A DNA stretch of 64,000 nucleotides, taken from Promerops cafer. Its lineage: Eukaryota; Chordata; Aves; Passeriformes; Nectariniidae. The notes under the pieces are model-generated. The model saw only the letters and a program-made list of their open reading frames with translations, had not been told where the DNA came from and made no database searches. Of the stretch, positions 27,301 through 42,300 are shown in pieces. Both the position numbers and the translations under genes were made by a program. Numbering within the stretch: the first letter of the stretch is position 1; each line of letters starts with the position of its first letter. The stretch covers positions 2,769,074-2,833,073 of the forward strand of contig VZSE01014389.1 in assembly GCA_013398275.1 (NCBI GenBank), in the 5' to 3' direction.

Positions 27301-30300
27301 ATTTGTATTCCAGATGGAAGAATAACAACATAAAGACATTTCCTAAGGGCATAAATTGCCTTTAGGGTATCATTTGCAATATTTGCATAAAGGTTTCTAA
27401 TCAGGAATGATCTCCAGTGCCTGTCTGAGCACTGCTAGCAAGGGCCAGTGGATGTAATCTACAAAAGGGTAGCTTTAAAGCAGTGAGGCTACCTAGATGT
27501 ATTCACTTGGAGTCAACAGAGAGGTGAGGTCCTCTGCAGGATGTGTTGAGTCGGGGCTTTACAAGATGGGCACTGCCCTCTGCAGGAGCTCGCCTCTACT
27601 AAGCAAGATAGGTGGAGTTCAAGGGAGGTTGTATTCCTTAGGCTACAACTGGTTTTCATGAATGCCTCGCTATTCTCCTCTTCTCTCTTTCCTAAACCTG
27701 AAGATCTTGAGTATTGAACAATTCTATAAAGATTTCCTCAGAGGAAGATCCTGCCATGAAGATAATTCCTCTCAGAATGGTGGAATCCCTCAAAAGAGTC
27801 AATCTACTTTCTTTGCAGGAAAGATCACTTGGAAAAGCTTCCCAAAATACATCCACAGCCAATATATCTCGCAATGGTCACCAGGTGGTGCTGTAACACC
27901 AAATTTTTCTTAATACATACAAAAATATGTGTATGTCACTCGGTTTTCCAAAGCTCTGGCTAGAAGAAACTTCTACCTACCTCGCTTCCAGATTCAAACA
28001 AATATCTGAAAGATATTTTTGTACTTCTTAACAGGATTGTATCAGACTGATACTGTGGAAAATAAAAGGATTGTGAGCATTCACTTGCCCACCTGTTCTT
28101 AGGCAACTGCTGTGCTTGTATCAACAAAACAAATTGTGGTTGCACTGTGTGTGTGAATACGTAAGTCCTTTATTGTCAAGCAAATGTTCAAAGTCCAAGT
28201 CATCTGCTACATCTCAGAGGAGGTAAATATATTCAAAAACAGTTGGTTTAATGTAGTTTTTGAGCTGTAAAAGACATTAATAGAACAGCTGTGACTGGAG
28301 ATGAATTAACAGGCTGTGGGTGGGCAAGGGAGATAATGTTTTATTTGTGATGCTTGCGCAATAATGTCACTTAAGAGAACTTCTGGCAACACAGTGATTG
28401 ATTCTGTGAGAGGCAGAGCATGTGTGGTAGTGAGTAAGTGTCAAATTTAGGGATTGTATGTGGCTTAACTAACAAGATTGGTGCCAATGGTATAGCAGTG
28501 TTTTCTGATTATTCTTATTCTGAGAAAACACACTTTTTTAGAGAATAAAGAAATACTGACAGAAGGAATCTTGTATGGAGTTCACCTGAACTTGGCATCA
28601 GTATTCCTGAGTGTTTCTATATTGTTATTGTACAGGCCATAAAAACACTTTTGACAATAGCAAAGAAACATGCTTTTACAATGCCATAAATTGAACCACT
28701 ACTGAACCTAGAGACACTCAGTAGATTGGGTAACACAATACTGTCATATTGGTTCCACTGAGTACATTTCACAATATTTTCATTTAATTTGGATGCTATG
28801 AAAGATTCTACACAAAGTATCTTCTTTGTGATATACAGGATGTATATTAATAGGAAAAGAACTTCAGTGTCAAGGACAATTGGTCTAGTATTATAAAAAT
28901 ATAACTATTGCAAAAATACAAGTAATAATAAAAAAAACCCCAACAGTGACTGCTTCACAGTCATTCATTCCAAATGGCAACTCTCTATATACTCACACAC
29001 ACTTAAAGAACATCAGAATATTAATTTCAACTTCAAATATAGCCTAAAATCATAACACAGTTTTATGGCCACCACTGCTAAATAGGCTCTGATACAAAAA
29101 TCTTCCTGTTTTCAATCAGGTTAATGTAACAGATACTTTACTGAATAATTTAAAGTGGATTAAAACAATTTTAAATTAGCAGAAATTATTTGTATCATAG
29201 CACATTAGAGCTAGAATGTTTGTGTCTGATTTCTGAGGATATTTTGCAAAGTTTTCACATCCGTGTCCTGGTAGACTGGCAAAAGCAAAACACCACTTCT
29301 AGTTATTTTGCCCCATCCTCTGCCTTTCAGCATCCGGTGGAAGCCATTTCTCTTCTCTGTCACTTGATTGTGCCTTTTAACTTATTTCAGTCTTCAGACT
29401 ATCACCTTTGCAACGAGACAGTCTCTCAAAACAAAGTTTCTCCTCCACTTTACTGAGGGTAACTCGGCAACTTACAGTCACTACTGTGATGCTGATCCTA
29501 AGCTGAGCTATTTTATACTTTCCTGTTTCTATTTCCACCAGTCTACTATTAAGTTTACTAGTCCACTTCCACATTCCAAAAACAGTGGGCAAAAATAGCT
29601 ACTGATTATCTTGGTAACTTAGAGAGAATCATGACAGGTTCTCTGTGACTTCCTTTAAAACCCTGATGTTTTCATCTGATGAATTATGTTTTCAGAGTGT
29701 GGTCTCCATAGGATTAAATTTTACATTTCTGGTAATGACAAGGTGCAATTGAGACAGAAATCAAGATGTGTCAAAAATATGATTAAATTAATTATATTTT
29801 TCCCATAAAGCATTTCCTATTACACATAATGCTAAAGGATCATGTTTGAAAACGCCACAGTTCAAAACAGTGAGGTGAGCAGATGAAATATAATACTATT
29901 TTGGGCTTTAGCAAAGCAATAATCCAGAATTTGAACTATTTGTCTTTGCCTCAGGTTCTCAACATGCTCAAATAGGCAAACTCAGATTCACAGAAGATTT
30001 ATTGTTTAGAAGTTTTTATAGAAGGACTGAAGACTTTCATATCTTAAATATCTTATGTATAGTAGTGTCGATGGAGAGTACAGTAGCAGCTTTGTTGGCT
30101 TATAAACATCTGTTTTATTTAAGCAAACTTGTAATTCTTATGAAGAATTAATTTTAAAATTTAAACACAAATGTAATGAATAATTCAAAATAGTCTACAA
30201 ATAAAATGGAAATAATTTCATTCAGAAGAGAGATGTATAGAAAACAGGAAAACAAATGTAGATTATCAAAGAAGATGGCATGGCAGTAGCCTCTAAAATC

Positions 30301-33300
30301 TATTATGTATAAGAACTATCATGGAGGCAGGCAGATAGATGGTACTTAATTTTTATTTAAAATTACCTGAGCATTACAGGGTCCATTGTTGAAAATATGT
30401 CTAAGAATTATGTACCTCATTCAATTGTACTTACTGGTTTCGAACAAAAGAGCAGGGAAAAAACAGTATTTTCTGTGATTGTCTACAGTTACTGTAAGAA
30501 TGTATATCCTGCAGTGAATAAAATTATCAAATATGGTATACAATACTCACACTGGGAGCTCAGAAGTGATTGATTACTCCAGAAATTAAAAACTGGAATG
30601 ACTGCATTGCCCTTTCCAATGACACTTGTAATTTCCTTCTCATTATCTAGAACTTGTAGTTTAATGAACACATCTGAATTAGAGGTTTGCACCTGCAATG
30701 TAGCACTATGTGGTGCTGCGACTTTCACAAAATACCTAAGGAGGAAGGAAAAAATTATAGCAGTATAACCAACCATACCTGATCATTCTTTTTTAGGAAA
30801 GTACCTAAATGCTGTGCTGAACTGGAAGCAAACACTTAAAATTGAGTTACAAATCAACTGTTTTCCTGGAATCTGATGGGCTAAGCTTCCTATAGTGAAG
30901 TTTAGTGCAGTGAATCAACAAACCAAGCAAGTGCTGCTGCGGAAAAATGTGGTGGTCTAGCTATTTCTTTTTTATTTTATCATTGCCTTATCAAATGTAG
31001 ATTATCATTATTGATTATCAAATCTATTATCAAAAATAGACATTTTACTGCCTACTGTACTTTTATTTGTTGAATATCATTAGCCAGATTAGGGAACTGT
31101 ATCATTACAAAAGTATGTGAGGAAAAAAAATATTTGCTTTCAAAAGGGTAGGGATATCTCCTTTGATAGCACTAGCTACTTTGGTCAGCTTAAAAGACTG
31201 TGGCATTAAAAACCTGTTGAATTAGAGTCTGAGTACAAAACTCAAATAACTGTTCTGTTGTACAAATAGTTGTTATGTTGTAACCCATTGCTTTATGTAT
31301 TATATGTTTTTTGTCCATAAATTCAAACTGTTATGACTAATCTCACCAAACAAGCAAAGAAACAACAACATACAAAAAAAATCCATCACCCTGACTTCAC
31401 ATTTGGAGCTAAAAATACACAATCTTTTTAAAGATTAGTAACATCAGAAGGGGGAAAAGAATGAAAATCATCAAGAAAGAGACTGCTTACAAAATTTTAG
31501 TGCATTTGTTTTGTTTCCTATATATGCTTTCTGCGTTTATATTGAAACGGATTCCTTCTCTTAAAGAGAGCTCTATCCCAAGAATAATCCATTGGTTTGA
31601 AATATTGAAAAAGCTTTCAGGAATCAGTATAAAACATTTTAGAATTAACCTTCAAAATATACACATTTAATCATCTCTAAGCACAGGGCCTGTTGTAATG
31701 CAATGTCTAGTTATCTGTGTAAAAACTTCAGTATAGCAATTTAGGAATGGTCAGTTCTGAACTCAGAAGGGATTTTAATGAACTTTAATCAAATAAAAAT
31801 GGATTAATTAAAACTAAATCACATGTTTGTTAAATATATTCTCCTAAAAGAATCAGCATGCTAAAATAAAACATATATAAATTTTTCTGCCAATACTGCA
31901 AGATGGAAATTGGTCTGATATACTGGGGAAAAAAGTGTTTTATTCTTGTATTAATTGAAACTTTATCCCAGTAGCTGAAAAACAAAATCAAACTTTGTCT
32001 CCTCCCCACCTGCAAAATATTGATTTTAATACATGCATATTCCCCAAAAGCACTATGGAATTTCAGTAATTGGCATATGGATAAGACTGAGCTTACAGAA
32101 ATGCAAAATACTGAATTTTGATTTTAAAGTTATAGTCTGTGTACTTCACACCTGTTCATCATTAACTAGTGGCAATATTTCACAAATAACACTTTCACTA
32201 ATCAAATGTTAATTTGATAGCCCAAAACATTCAGATATTTGCATCAATATTCTCCCCTTCTAAGAAAGAGGAAAGAACACACTTTTCTGGTAGGGATGAC
32301 TGATACAAAAACCAGAATTTATTCATTCTTCTCTCAATATTTACCTAAACAGTAGGAACTCCTTGTTGGGTATGTAATACTCCTTAAACTGTTGAGTAGA
32401 ATAGATATTATTTACAGCCTCACGAGAGAGAAATGGAAGGGCACTATGGGAGCTGATGAAGCGGAGCTTCCATTTTCCACCTGCCACAGGTTGGTCACCA
32501 GTGTGAGCTTCAGCCACAAAAGTGTATCCTTTCTGAAAGGGGAAACAAGTCATTCTTACGTGACAATAACACTACTCAAAAGGTACTCTGTGACTACATG
32601 CAAGACACTTTTTGCCCATTACACCTATTAGTATAATAAGATGTCTTTCATCAGCAAGAATCTTAAAACTCCAGTCTATTCTAACTTACGGAGCGTCTCT
32701 TATTTTAGCAGTTTATATTTGGCAAAAAGTTACATAGCAAGTTAAGTCCAATTTCATCTAACTGGAAAGCTGGCAGGTGTTTTTAGGGGCAGATACAAGC
32801 AAAGAGCTGAAGTCGCTTTCTAACCAAATTATTTGATCATTTAAAATGCTCCTTCATGCTTAGGCAGTGTGAAAGTAAGGGTGGATGAGTTGCTGCATGG
32901 AAATTTAGAGATAAGATTACTTCAGTCTTCAAATCTGAGGTTAAATTAACATTTAGCCTAATTCAATAATGCCACTGCAGATACAGCATGAAATTACAAG
33001 ATACTAATCTTATTTTTATGAAGATATTGATTTAAGAAAAAATATTTCTAGTATTAGAAAATTTAGAAAATAATAAAAATGCAACACACAATTAATAAGG
33101 CTGATGCAGATTTAGGTGCTCTTTATGAATCCTCAGAATAGGAATATGAGGAGCCAGGATATAACATTAAAAGTTTCAAACTTTGATTAATTTGTATTTG
33201 TGAGAATGAAGGCAATGTGAATGTGATTACTTGAAAGGGAGGGGCAGGAAAAAGGGGTATAAGAAGTGAAATGGCCATTTGTTGCAGGCGAACTCAGAAC

Positions 33301-36300
33301 TAACTCCCTTCTTCATGTAGTCTAACTAGCCCTACTATCTCCCTATTTAAAATATTAAAATTTCACGTTCCACCCAAGAAATAGTCCAAATTAAAATTCT
33401 TTGAAAGGCTTTATTTCTTCCAGTCCTCTTCTAAATTCCGTTTCAAGAAATCAGCATTTACCAGCAAAAACAATTTTGTTGAAAAATCCTTATAATAAAT
33501 AGGGTTGTGATTTCAGGACTATCCAATAATTCAGGGCTGTGGCTCCAGGAATACTGAATATATAAAATGGAAGTAAAATAAATTATTCATTATTCCAATT
33601 TGTGCAATTGTAGCAGTAAGGCACTTCACAGCCTTTAATCACCACAAGGTAATAGCAACCACTCAGAGTGGTTAGCAACCAATCAACCATTCAAGAGAAC
33701 TCACTTATTTAAACATCTAGTTAAGCATGGAGTCACAGGCCCCTCTGTTCTTATCAAGTACACCTGGAAACAGAGAAGGATTTAGCCAGATACTCAACTG
33801 CTTTCTGACAGCATGGCATGCATGAGAAGAACAATTTCTCACCATTTCTCTTGTATACCTATCTATAAAGATAATGTTATACAATCTTAATGTTCACTAA
33901 AAATATTCAGAAAATTTAGACTTAGGACTAAAAGTGTGTTTGAGTGAGCACTTTCTGAATTCTACAAGCAATTAGAAAGCACAATAACTGAATTTTGTGT
34001 CTGATAGGAACATCAAATCACTACTGAGAAATAAGAAAATAGATCTCAACAACCCCATTACATTTATGTCTCTTTCCTAAAAAACCTTCAAGAGATTTCA
34101 CCACTTACTTAGATATCTTGTTACATTTCACTGTCTTTAGAATCAGAAAGGATTGTTTTCTAATATACCACCCAAATTAACTTCATGGCAAAGTAAGATG
34201 AATCCCTTATGTCCTTCTATGACTAGTCAAGAGAAATAACTGAGCAGTGTCCTTGCTCAAATAGACTTCTATTGTCTAGACTAAGAATGGTGGTAGTGAT
34301 GATTTCTTAAACTCTTATCTATGTAGGTCAGCTGAAGCCTGAGTGCTTATCTCTATCCTGTTCTACAATCTGTTCAAAAGACTTGTGAATAATAAAGAGA
34401 GTAGAATTAAAAAAAAACACCAAGAACTAAAACAAATCCAACTGTATCCAGCAGTAGAAAAAAACACCAAAAAATAAGAAAATTTAATGCAACCCCAAAA
34501 AATGCAAATAATGATAAGCAAATGGCCAGTTTCCATCTAGGCTGTAATGTCTGCAAAAAGAAGACAGACTTTATTGCTAGTCTGCAGATTTTTTCTTCAT
34601 TGTCAATCATTCTGAAATGAACTTTAATGTGTTCCAGAAGTGTCTCTGCAGCGGAGTAACAGTATCTGTTGACAGGATTCCTTTTTATCTCTGTTGTGAA
34701 TTGCTGAGTCATAGTTTGGAAGCAGAACTGGTAGGTGTGGTTTTTTTTTAAAATGAATTTTTATATAATAGTACTGACATTTAAGAATTCAGGCATATTG
34801 TATAATTTCTTGCTTGATATACTACATTGTTGAATATTTTTTACAAAGTACTGTTACAAAAAATATAACAGATTAAAATAATACCATTGCATTCTATGTT
34901 TACTAATTGCAAAATGTCTTGTCAAAGTATAAATAGAGCTTTCAAAAGCTTGTGCACTGAAACAATAATCAATTATTTGGAAATAGGAAGAAACCAGCTA
35001 AATTGTAGAGTATAAGATTATATTCTTACTGAGGAACTCAGGAGCTCAGTGGTTGAGAAATGCAATAAGAACAAGTAGAAAAATACAGCATGGCTGCACA
35101 ATTCTGTTTTAATACTCTAAAAATCATTCTTTAGTGCTATAAACCACACAATATTACAAAATATAGACCATTAGTTTAGCAAACAATAACAAAACTGTGG
35201 CTTTAAGAGGGGACTTCTTTACTAGGAAGAGCAGGAATCCAATGAAAAAGTCCATTTTCATTAGTAATTGACAGAATCACTGAGGCTACTGTGCTGTACC
35301 CATGGGAAGAAGAGACGTACCCTTATCATTTCTTATTCAAACTTTTTATGGCCACAAGTTAAACATCGGTACAAAGTTTACTGTGCTCAGTGTTATGCAT
35401 GATAAATAGGAAAAAAACCCAAAACAACAGCAGGTGGAAAGAGTATAGAGGAGAGAATAATCTAAAGTTCACTAATAAATGTCAGCACAGAAGCAGTTCA
35501 GTGATGGTTTCTGTTCAAACTTGCTAATAAATAAGGGTGTGCTTTTAAGTAGAACACTATGACATAGCTAAAAATCTCCACAGAATTTGGGCATTTGTTA
35601 TTCTTTTTAGAATTATACTTTTCACAACAACTTCTTGCATTTACCTTATTTTTGGGATAAACATGAGGTGCCACTTTATAAAAGGCATGTGGCATTTCCT
35701 CCTGTGTGTCATTATCAAGAACATGAAGTCTACAGGAAGGGATAGTGGTAAACACCTTTGTCAATATAAGCATGTCTTCTGGGACAATAAATGTTTCTCT
35801 AAAAAAGAAAAAATAAATTATATGAAAATTATTTCCCCAAATAAAAGGATAAGTGAAACACAAAGCAAAAAATATTGCCATGGTTTAACCCCAGCCAGCA
35901 ATTAAGTGCAATGCAGCTGCTCACTCACTCCCCACACCCAACCTACCTGAGGGTAAGAATTGGAAAGAAAATATAAATCTTGTGTGTTAAGAACAGTTTA
36001 ACAATAGAAAAGAAATATATACTAATAAATATTCTAATAATATTTTTAACGATTATGAGAGGGAGAGAGAGAGAGAGAGAGTAACAGAACCCAAGAGAAA
36101 CAAATGATGCTCAATACAATTGGTTGCCACCCACTGACCAACGCCCAGCCTGTTCCTGAGCAGTGAGCAGCCCCCTTCCAGGCAATCCTCCCCTGATTTA
36201 TATACTGAACATGACATTCTCTGGTATGGAACATCCCTTTGGCCACTTCAGGACAGCTGTCCTGGCTGTGCTTCCTCCTGGATTTTTGTGCACCTCCCCG

Positions 36301-39300
36301 CTGGCAGAGAGTGAGACACTGAAAAGTCCTTGACTTGGGGTAAGCACTCAACAACCAAAATAGCAGTGTGTTATCAATATTGTTATCACACTAAATCCAA
36401 ATACACAGCACTCTACCAGCTACTAGGAAGAAAAGGAAGAAGAAATGAAGAAAATGAACTCTGTTCCAGCCAAAGCCAGAACAAGTACATGTCAGAATTT
36501 AAGGAAAGTAGAGAGATATGAAGTAAGTTTTTAGGCAGGTTAGCAAAAAACCACAGTGTATCAATACTACTTCCCCGTAAGAGTTGTACAGGGCTCTGTG
36601 AAACTCACCTGAAAACCAGAAACCATGCATTTGGTGGTTGATCAGCATATGTTACTGCATAGTCAGCAAAATACATCTTACACCATTCATCTTCATAACA
36701 CGGAAACTTTTCAGCTAAATTACAGTTTCTTTTAAATATTTCTCTGGAAAGCAGAAAACAAGATAAAGACTCCAATCTAATCAGGATGGCATATATATAT
36801 AATGACTTCTACTTATGCTGACCATGAAGAACATGATGTGCATGAATGTAAAACAACACAAAATGTGTTACTAATGTTTCTCTATAAGTTGTTCACTCTT
36901 AAATAAAAAAAAAAATTCCTGGAGGGATCAGTTCTTTCAGACCTCATGGCAAATATATACACATATTTCTATCCATCAGTCTATCTGCAACTACAGCTGC
37001 TTCTAATATCCCAAGATGTTACAGCTTCTACAAAACTTTACCTCTTTCTTTTTCTTTTTTAATAAATATTAGTTAGCATAACTTCACTTTCTTTATATTA
37101 AGTTGTCATCTTAAAGCTGTGGAATCATTAGGAGATTAAAATCCCTTTATTTAATTTTAAAACTTTTTGGAACAACAAAGAAATAAAAGCAAAACTTATT
37201 GGCCAAGTGCTATATTGTTATGTTATATGGAAATCTGTCAGCTGTTAAAAAAATAAAAATTTAAGCACATTAGCATGATTTTAACACTCAAATGTATCCC
37301 TCAGGACAATGCCTATGAACCCCATAAGTTTTATAAGTTTGAAGGTAGACTAAAAACTGCATCTCATCTATGCTGATATAGAAATGATGCAAATCTAAAA
37401 TGGATGGCTAATATTTGGAACAAGGCTGTGGTTGCAAAGTCCTGATCTCATCAATGTACACAGGTTTTACAAGATTAGAAACACTAAAAGGTGAAATAAA
37501 ATTATACCTGGTGTGAGTGTTGCTCAAATTGCTGGTTATAAGGAGTGAGGATTTCTATCCACAGGCAGTAATTATTGCCAGTTTTCACTCCTCACCCCTG
37601 GAAGAACTGATTTACTGCTAGATCAGTTGTGTGAACACTTGCAGAGAGATTTTTGGAGGACTTAATGGAAATATGTGATCCCCAGAGAGTGTTAGGCTTG
37701 CAAATGACTTAATGAACACTGTTGAAATTAGAATAGCCATCTTTCCAAAAGCTGTAATAAAGTATCAGGGAAAGCATAGAAATACACCAACTACATTTCT
37801 ACTATGTAGAAATACATCTACTTTCCTTCAAAAAAGTGCAACAAAAAAGTCCCCTGTTGAGATAATAAACTGGGTACAATTAAATAGTAAAGCTATCTCC
37901 TTTCTACTGTCAACCATGATTGCTTAACAGATAGCAGAAATCAAAAAGTTTCTTAAAATCAACTGGTTAACTGCTTAACCAAGGAATCAGTATCAGATCT
38001 ATACTTATGGAGAAGCCTATAAATAGTAAAAAAATTAAATACATGCAAAAGGTAATATTTTAGCTAAAAAATAGGAAAAAAATTGTAGCATATCTAAAAA
38101 TTAGATTTTACTCATGTAGGGTACACAGAATAAAGCATAGCATATATTAAGTAAAAAAACATTTCATCGTTTCCATCAGGATTTTGTAATTTTGACACTA
38201 ATAATGCTCTTACCATGTTTATTTTGTGAAGAAACAGTTTATGACAACTGCCTGCAACAAAATAGTTTGATTTATTGCATGATTACCTTAACAACATTAC
38301 AGCACACTGTTCAAAATTTAACTCAATCACAGTCCACAGGCTTTTCAAAGTTTCTTCAACATCAGTGTTTTCTTTAGTACCTAGAGACAACAAAATAAGT
38401 TAGAAAATATAACATCTAATTTTTCTATTGTTCTAAATTTACACCTGCCAAATACTTTTGAAAAATACCACTTGCACAAGTAAATTGCTTTATTTATTTG
38501 GAGTTTTGCAGAAGTCTCACTGAGCTGAAAACTGTTTTTCCTTTGACAGAGTATATTCCATTCATCACCATCTTTGTACTTTTCAGCACTCCTACAATTG
38601 CAAAAATTATGTGATCAATATTTTCTCCAGTTTACAGCTTTTTCACTGTAACATGTTGTAGTTATATGTGGCAATCTCTGTCCTCAGAGAATAGGCTATT
38701 TAACTCCCAGCGACTTTCTTCTGCAGATACCAGGAAGCAGTAAGTTTGTGCCTAAACTATCTGTGTAGCTAACAGGAAAAAAATTGGGCAGCTCCAATGG
38801 GTAATTCATCCCACCCATGCTGGATAACTCACACAGCAGGATGTGTTGTCATCTCAAGGTGTCTGCTTCTATACATGGAATACAGACGAAGACTAGACTG
38901 ATTTTAAAGTTTTCAGTAGTACAATACAAGTCAATTTATTCCAATAAATAGCTTATCCTTTTAAAAATAAATGTCACTTTTTCTAACTTGAATGTGTCCA
39001 GATTCAAGCCACAAACTTTGAATTTCAGACTAAAGATATTCTTGTTAACCCTTCGGATATCAGCCTAAAGAGACTGTTGCAATCAAATTCCTTTCCTTGT
39101 GAGGGTACTGAAAAATTATAGCCAAGTCTTTTCTTATCTGAAAGTATTTCTGAAATTACAACCTGTAATTACAAGGCCTATATTTCATCCCGATCCTTAC
39201 AACTCTACTCAGAATTTTGCAGTTGTTATTTTTCTTTCTTCCTGGTCTGTGGACACTGCACTTGGACTCAGTATTCCAGCTGAGATAACAGAACTGCTGA

Positions 39301-42300
39301 ATAGGAAATGTGCTACAAGTCCTGAACTGCTATGCTAGATTCTTCTATCTATATGCACAAGAATGAAGGATAGTATCAGTACAGTATCTTTGGAGGACAG
39401 CATCAAACTTTGATCCTGTGTATGTTCCACTGACTACTCATTATGACACTTAGGTTTTATATGATTTCCTTTACATTTCCAATAAAAAACCCTAACATTT
39501 AGCCCAGCTCTGACCTAAATCTACATTAATGTAAACTCTGGTTTGGTATCTGTGCAAATCTAGGGAAATGTATCTTTCAGATACTTTTTAGTACCATATG
39601 TGCTAACTGAGTTGTTAGGTGTACTTAATAAAACTGTAAGTTCTATTTCATTAGTTTCAGTTAAATTTACCTAGATATTAATTAGTAAAAAACTCTCTAC
39701 AGTGAAGATTTGAATAAGATGAAGTATGAAACATTTTTGAAAGGCATTTCTAAATGACACACCTGGTTCTCTGCTCTTCAATATTTTCCTAATATAGGTC
39801 CCTCTCCAGATAGCTTGAATTTTGAGAGCTGCTGCTTCTTCTTCAGATGTGGGAGTTCGACTCTCCCAACTACTGAGGGATCTCTCCTCACTCCTGTCTG
39901 AAGGAATGGAAGAACTAGTAACATCAACAAAGCTGGAAGTCCTGTCGCTGCCTGTAACGAATTTAAAAAGAAAAAAACCTCACAAATAAAGACAAAACAG
40001 CAAGAAAGTGATTTCAAGCATAAAACTTCTATGATGAAAATATCACTCTTGAAATTTTGTTTTTATCATAAACTGGATAAAATATACTGTATAATTACAC
40101 AAAGTCAAAATGTCAGCTACTTTGCTAATCACAAACATCAAATAATTTAATTTTTCTCTTCATGGACATCTATTGCAGGACATTTTTTAAAATCACATCT
40201 CCTACCATAATTTCAAAATGTTGTTCCAAACATGGTTTGAACCAAGAGGATGATACACTAAAGCCTGACTCTTTACACAACTTAAAAGAGCTTCACAAGA
40301 TTTTAATTACTTTTGTCTCTCAATCTGATAATTTTATTAAGTAATAATTTCAACACCAATGTTGTTTAAAACATTTTGTTTAGCCTTCACAGAAGAGCCA
40401 TGGAATAAGGGCAAGATCTATGATAAAGGGAGAGTTCATTTATCTGACTGACTTTATGTTACCAAGGAGTCTCGAAGTGGAACAGAAATTAGTGGGTTCT
40501 GACAGGTTAGCAATGAGCTCTCTGAAGGCATTCTTGCCTAGAAATTAGCATCCTGGGAGCCATCAGCCCCAGGACTTAGGAAGGGTGTGGGGAGCAACAC
40601 TCCAAGGGGCCAGTGCCAGGGGGCTAGTTTGGAACGGCACACATATGGAACAAAGGGAGCAATACAGTGTGATAGGAAGGAAACAGTGCTGCAAAAGGAA
40701 GTACCAACAAACAAAAAGGAGAAGAGGAATCGGCTTGAAAAATGCAGACAACATTGCAGGCCAACAAACTATCTTAAGATACTGATTTCATCAGCCAGAT
40801 CACACATTTCAATCTAATCACTTTTACTCAATATTGCTAAATCTGGCTGTGTTCTCAAACCATCATTTCTTGTCAGTATTGCATTTCCAAGCCCTAGAAA
40901 GCCTCTTTAATACTTGGGGACTGGAAGATTACACAAGCCCACTTCAATGGAAACCAGATTAGAAGTAAACAATATGAATGGCACAACCACTTTTATAAAA
41001 CAGAAGTATATGGTCAATCACAGAATAATACAGACTCGAGTGGACTACTGAAGGTCATCTGGTCCATTCCCACATCCAAAGCTGGATGAATTTAGAACAG
41101 GTTGCTCCTGTTCTTGAATAAATGTCCAGTCCATTTTTTAACACTTCCATAACAATGGAGACTCCATAATTTACGTGGGCATTCTTTTCCAATTTTTGAC
41201 TAGCCTCACGGTGAAAAATGTTTTCCTAATATCCAGCCTGAACTTAACATGTTCTAAGATGTGTCCTGTCTGTGCACCTCTGGAAAGGTTTTGGCTCTCC
41301 CATTCATTCATCACTGTAACACATTTCAAAATGAATTTGTTCAATCTACAAACTTGTCAATTTTTCAATTAAATAACCCAATGGCAATATGACTTCTGAC
41401 CCCACTAACCATTGTCTTAATGGAAGGGATGTAGGCTTCAATTTTCAGCTCGTGCTTTGGCTCAGAAAAGTGAGTTCTGCTGCAGAGCCTAGGTTTCTCA
41501 TATAAGGCAAAATAATGTATAATAAAGTAATAGTTGTATATATGTGAACACACATGTACACAGACTGACCTAATAAGTAAGAATATCCTAACACGGAGCA
41601 GGAATCAATAATATAGAAAAGTAAATACAAAAATTATTGGTATGGTGTTGCCCTGTGAACCAGCTAAAAACTTAGTCCACTGACTATGTCAAGTGGACTC
41701 CATAACCAGAAGTAAATACCTATACCTCTAGAAATAAAACATTTAATTTGTGAGGATAAAGAATATATGGATATACAGTAAGTTAGTTAAATGTTAAAGT
41801 GTTTCTGAAAACACAAATATAAAACATTTGTATGGACTGTCACACAGAAATCAATTCTATTTATAGAAACTGTCAAAAGTTACCATAGATTAGGCCAAAG
41901 CCCAAAAATTATGAGTATATGTTCCTAAAGTATATATTCCTAAGGAGGTTCTTTTTTGTTCAATGTCATAAGAACAAGAATATTTTTCTTTGCAACATTT
42001 AAGGCAAAATAATGAGGTCTAAATTAAATATTCTGATCTTTCAAGGCTTTTTTTAACTTAACATTTCTTAATTTTTTTTCTTATACACAGAGAAATGTAT
42101 ACTGTGAAATGCTTTGAATCCGTCAATCTTGAATTAGTGAATGCTTTAAGTCCATCAGTATTGAACTAATGGATGTTTCAAATTTGACATTATGATTGAA
42201 AACAGATTTGTCAAAAATCTCTGACATGCCTTAGCAGTTAATCAGAAGACACCATGCTAATAATAAAACTGAAGCTTTCAAAGCAGCCTAGCAAGACACT

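Noticed and set aside
34407..34712. 101-codon minus-strand open frame, tested as an ADGB exon
   Set aside because: The exons at 35645 and 32345 join directly in phase 0 with continuous domain sequence; no convincing acceptor and donor pair bounds this frame.
39778..40017. 79-codon minus-strand open frame overlapping the IQ exon
   Set aside because: Out of frame with the neighbouring exons; the frame used gives the IQ motif and correct phases.
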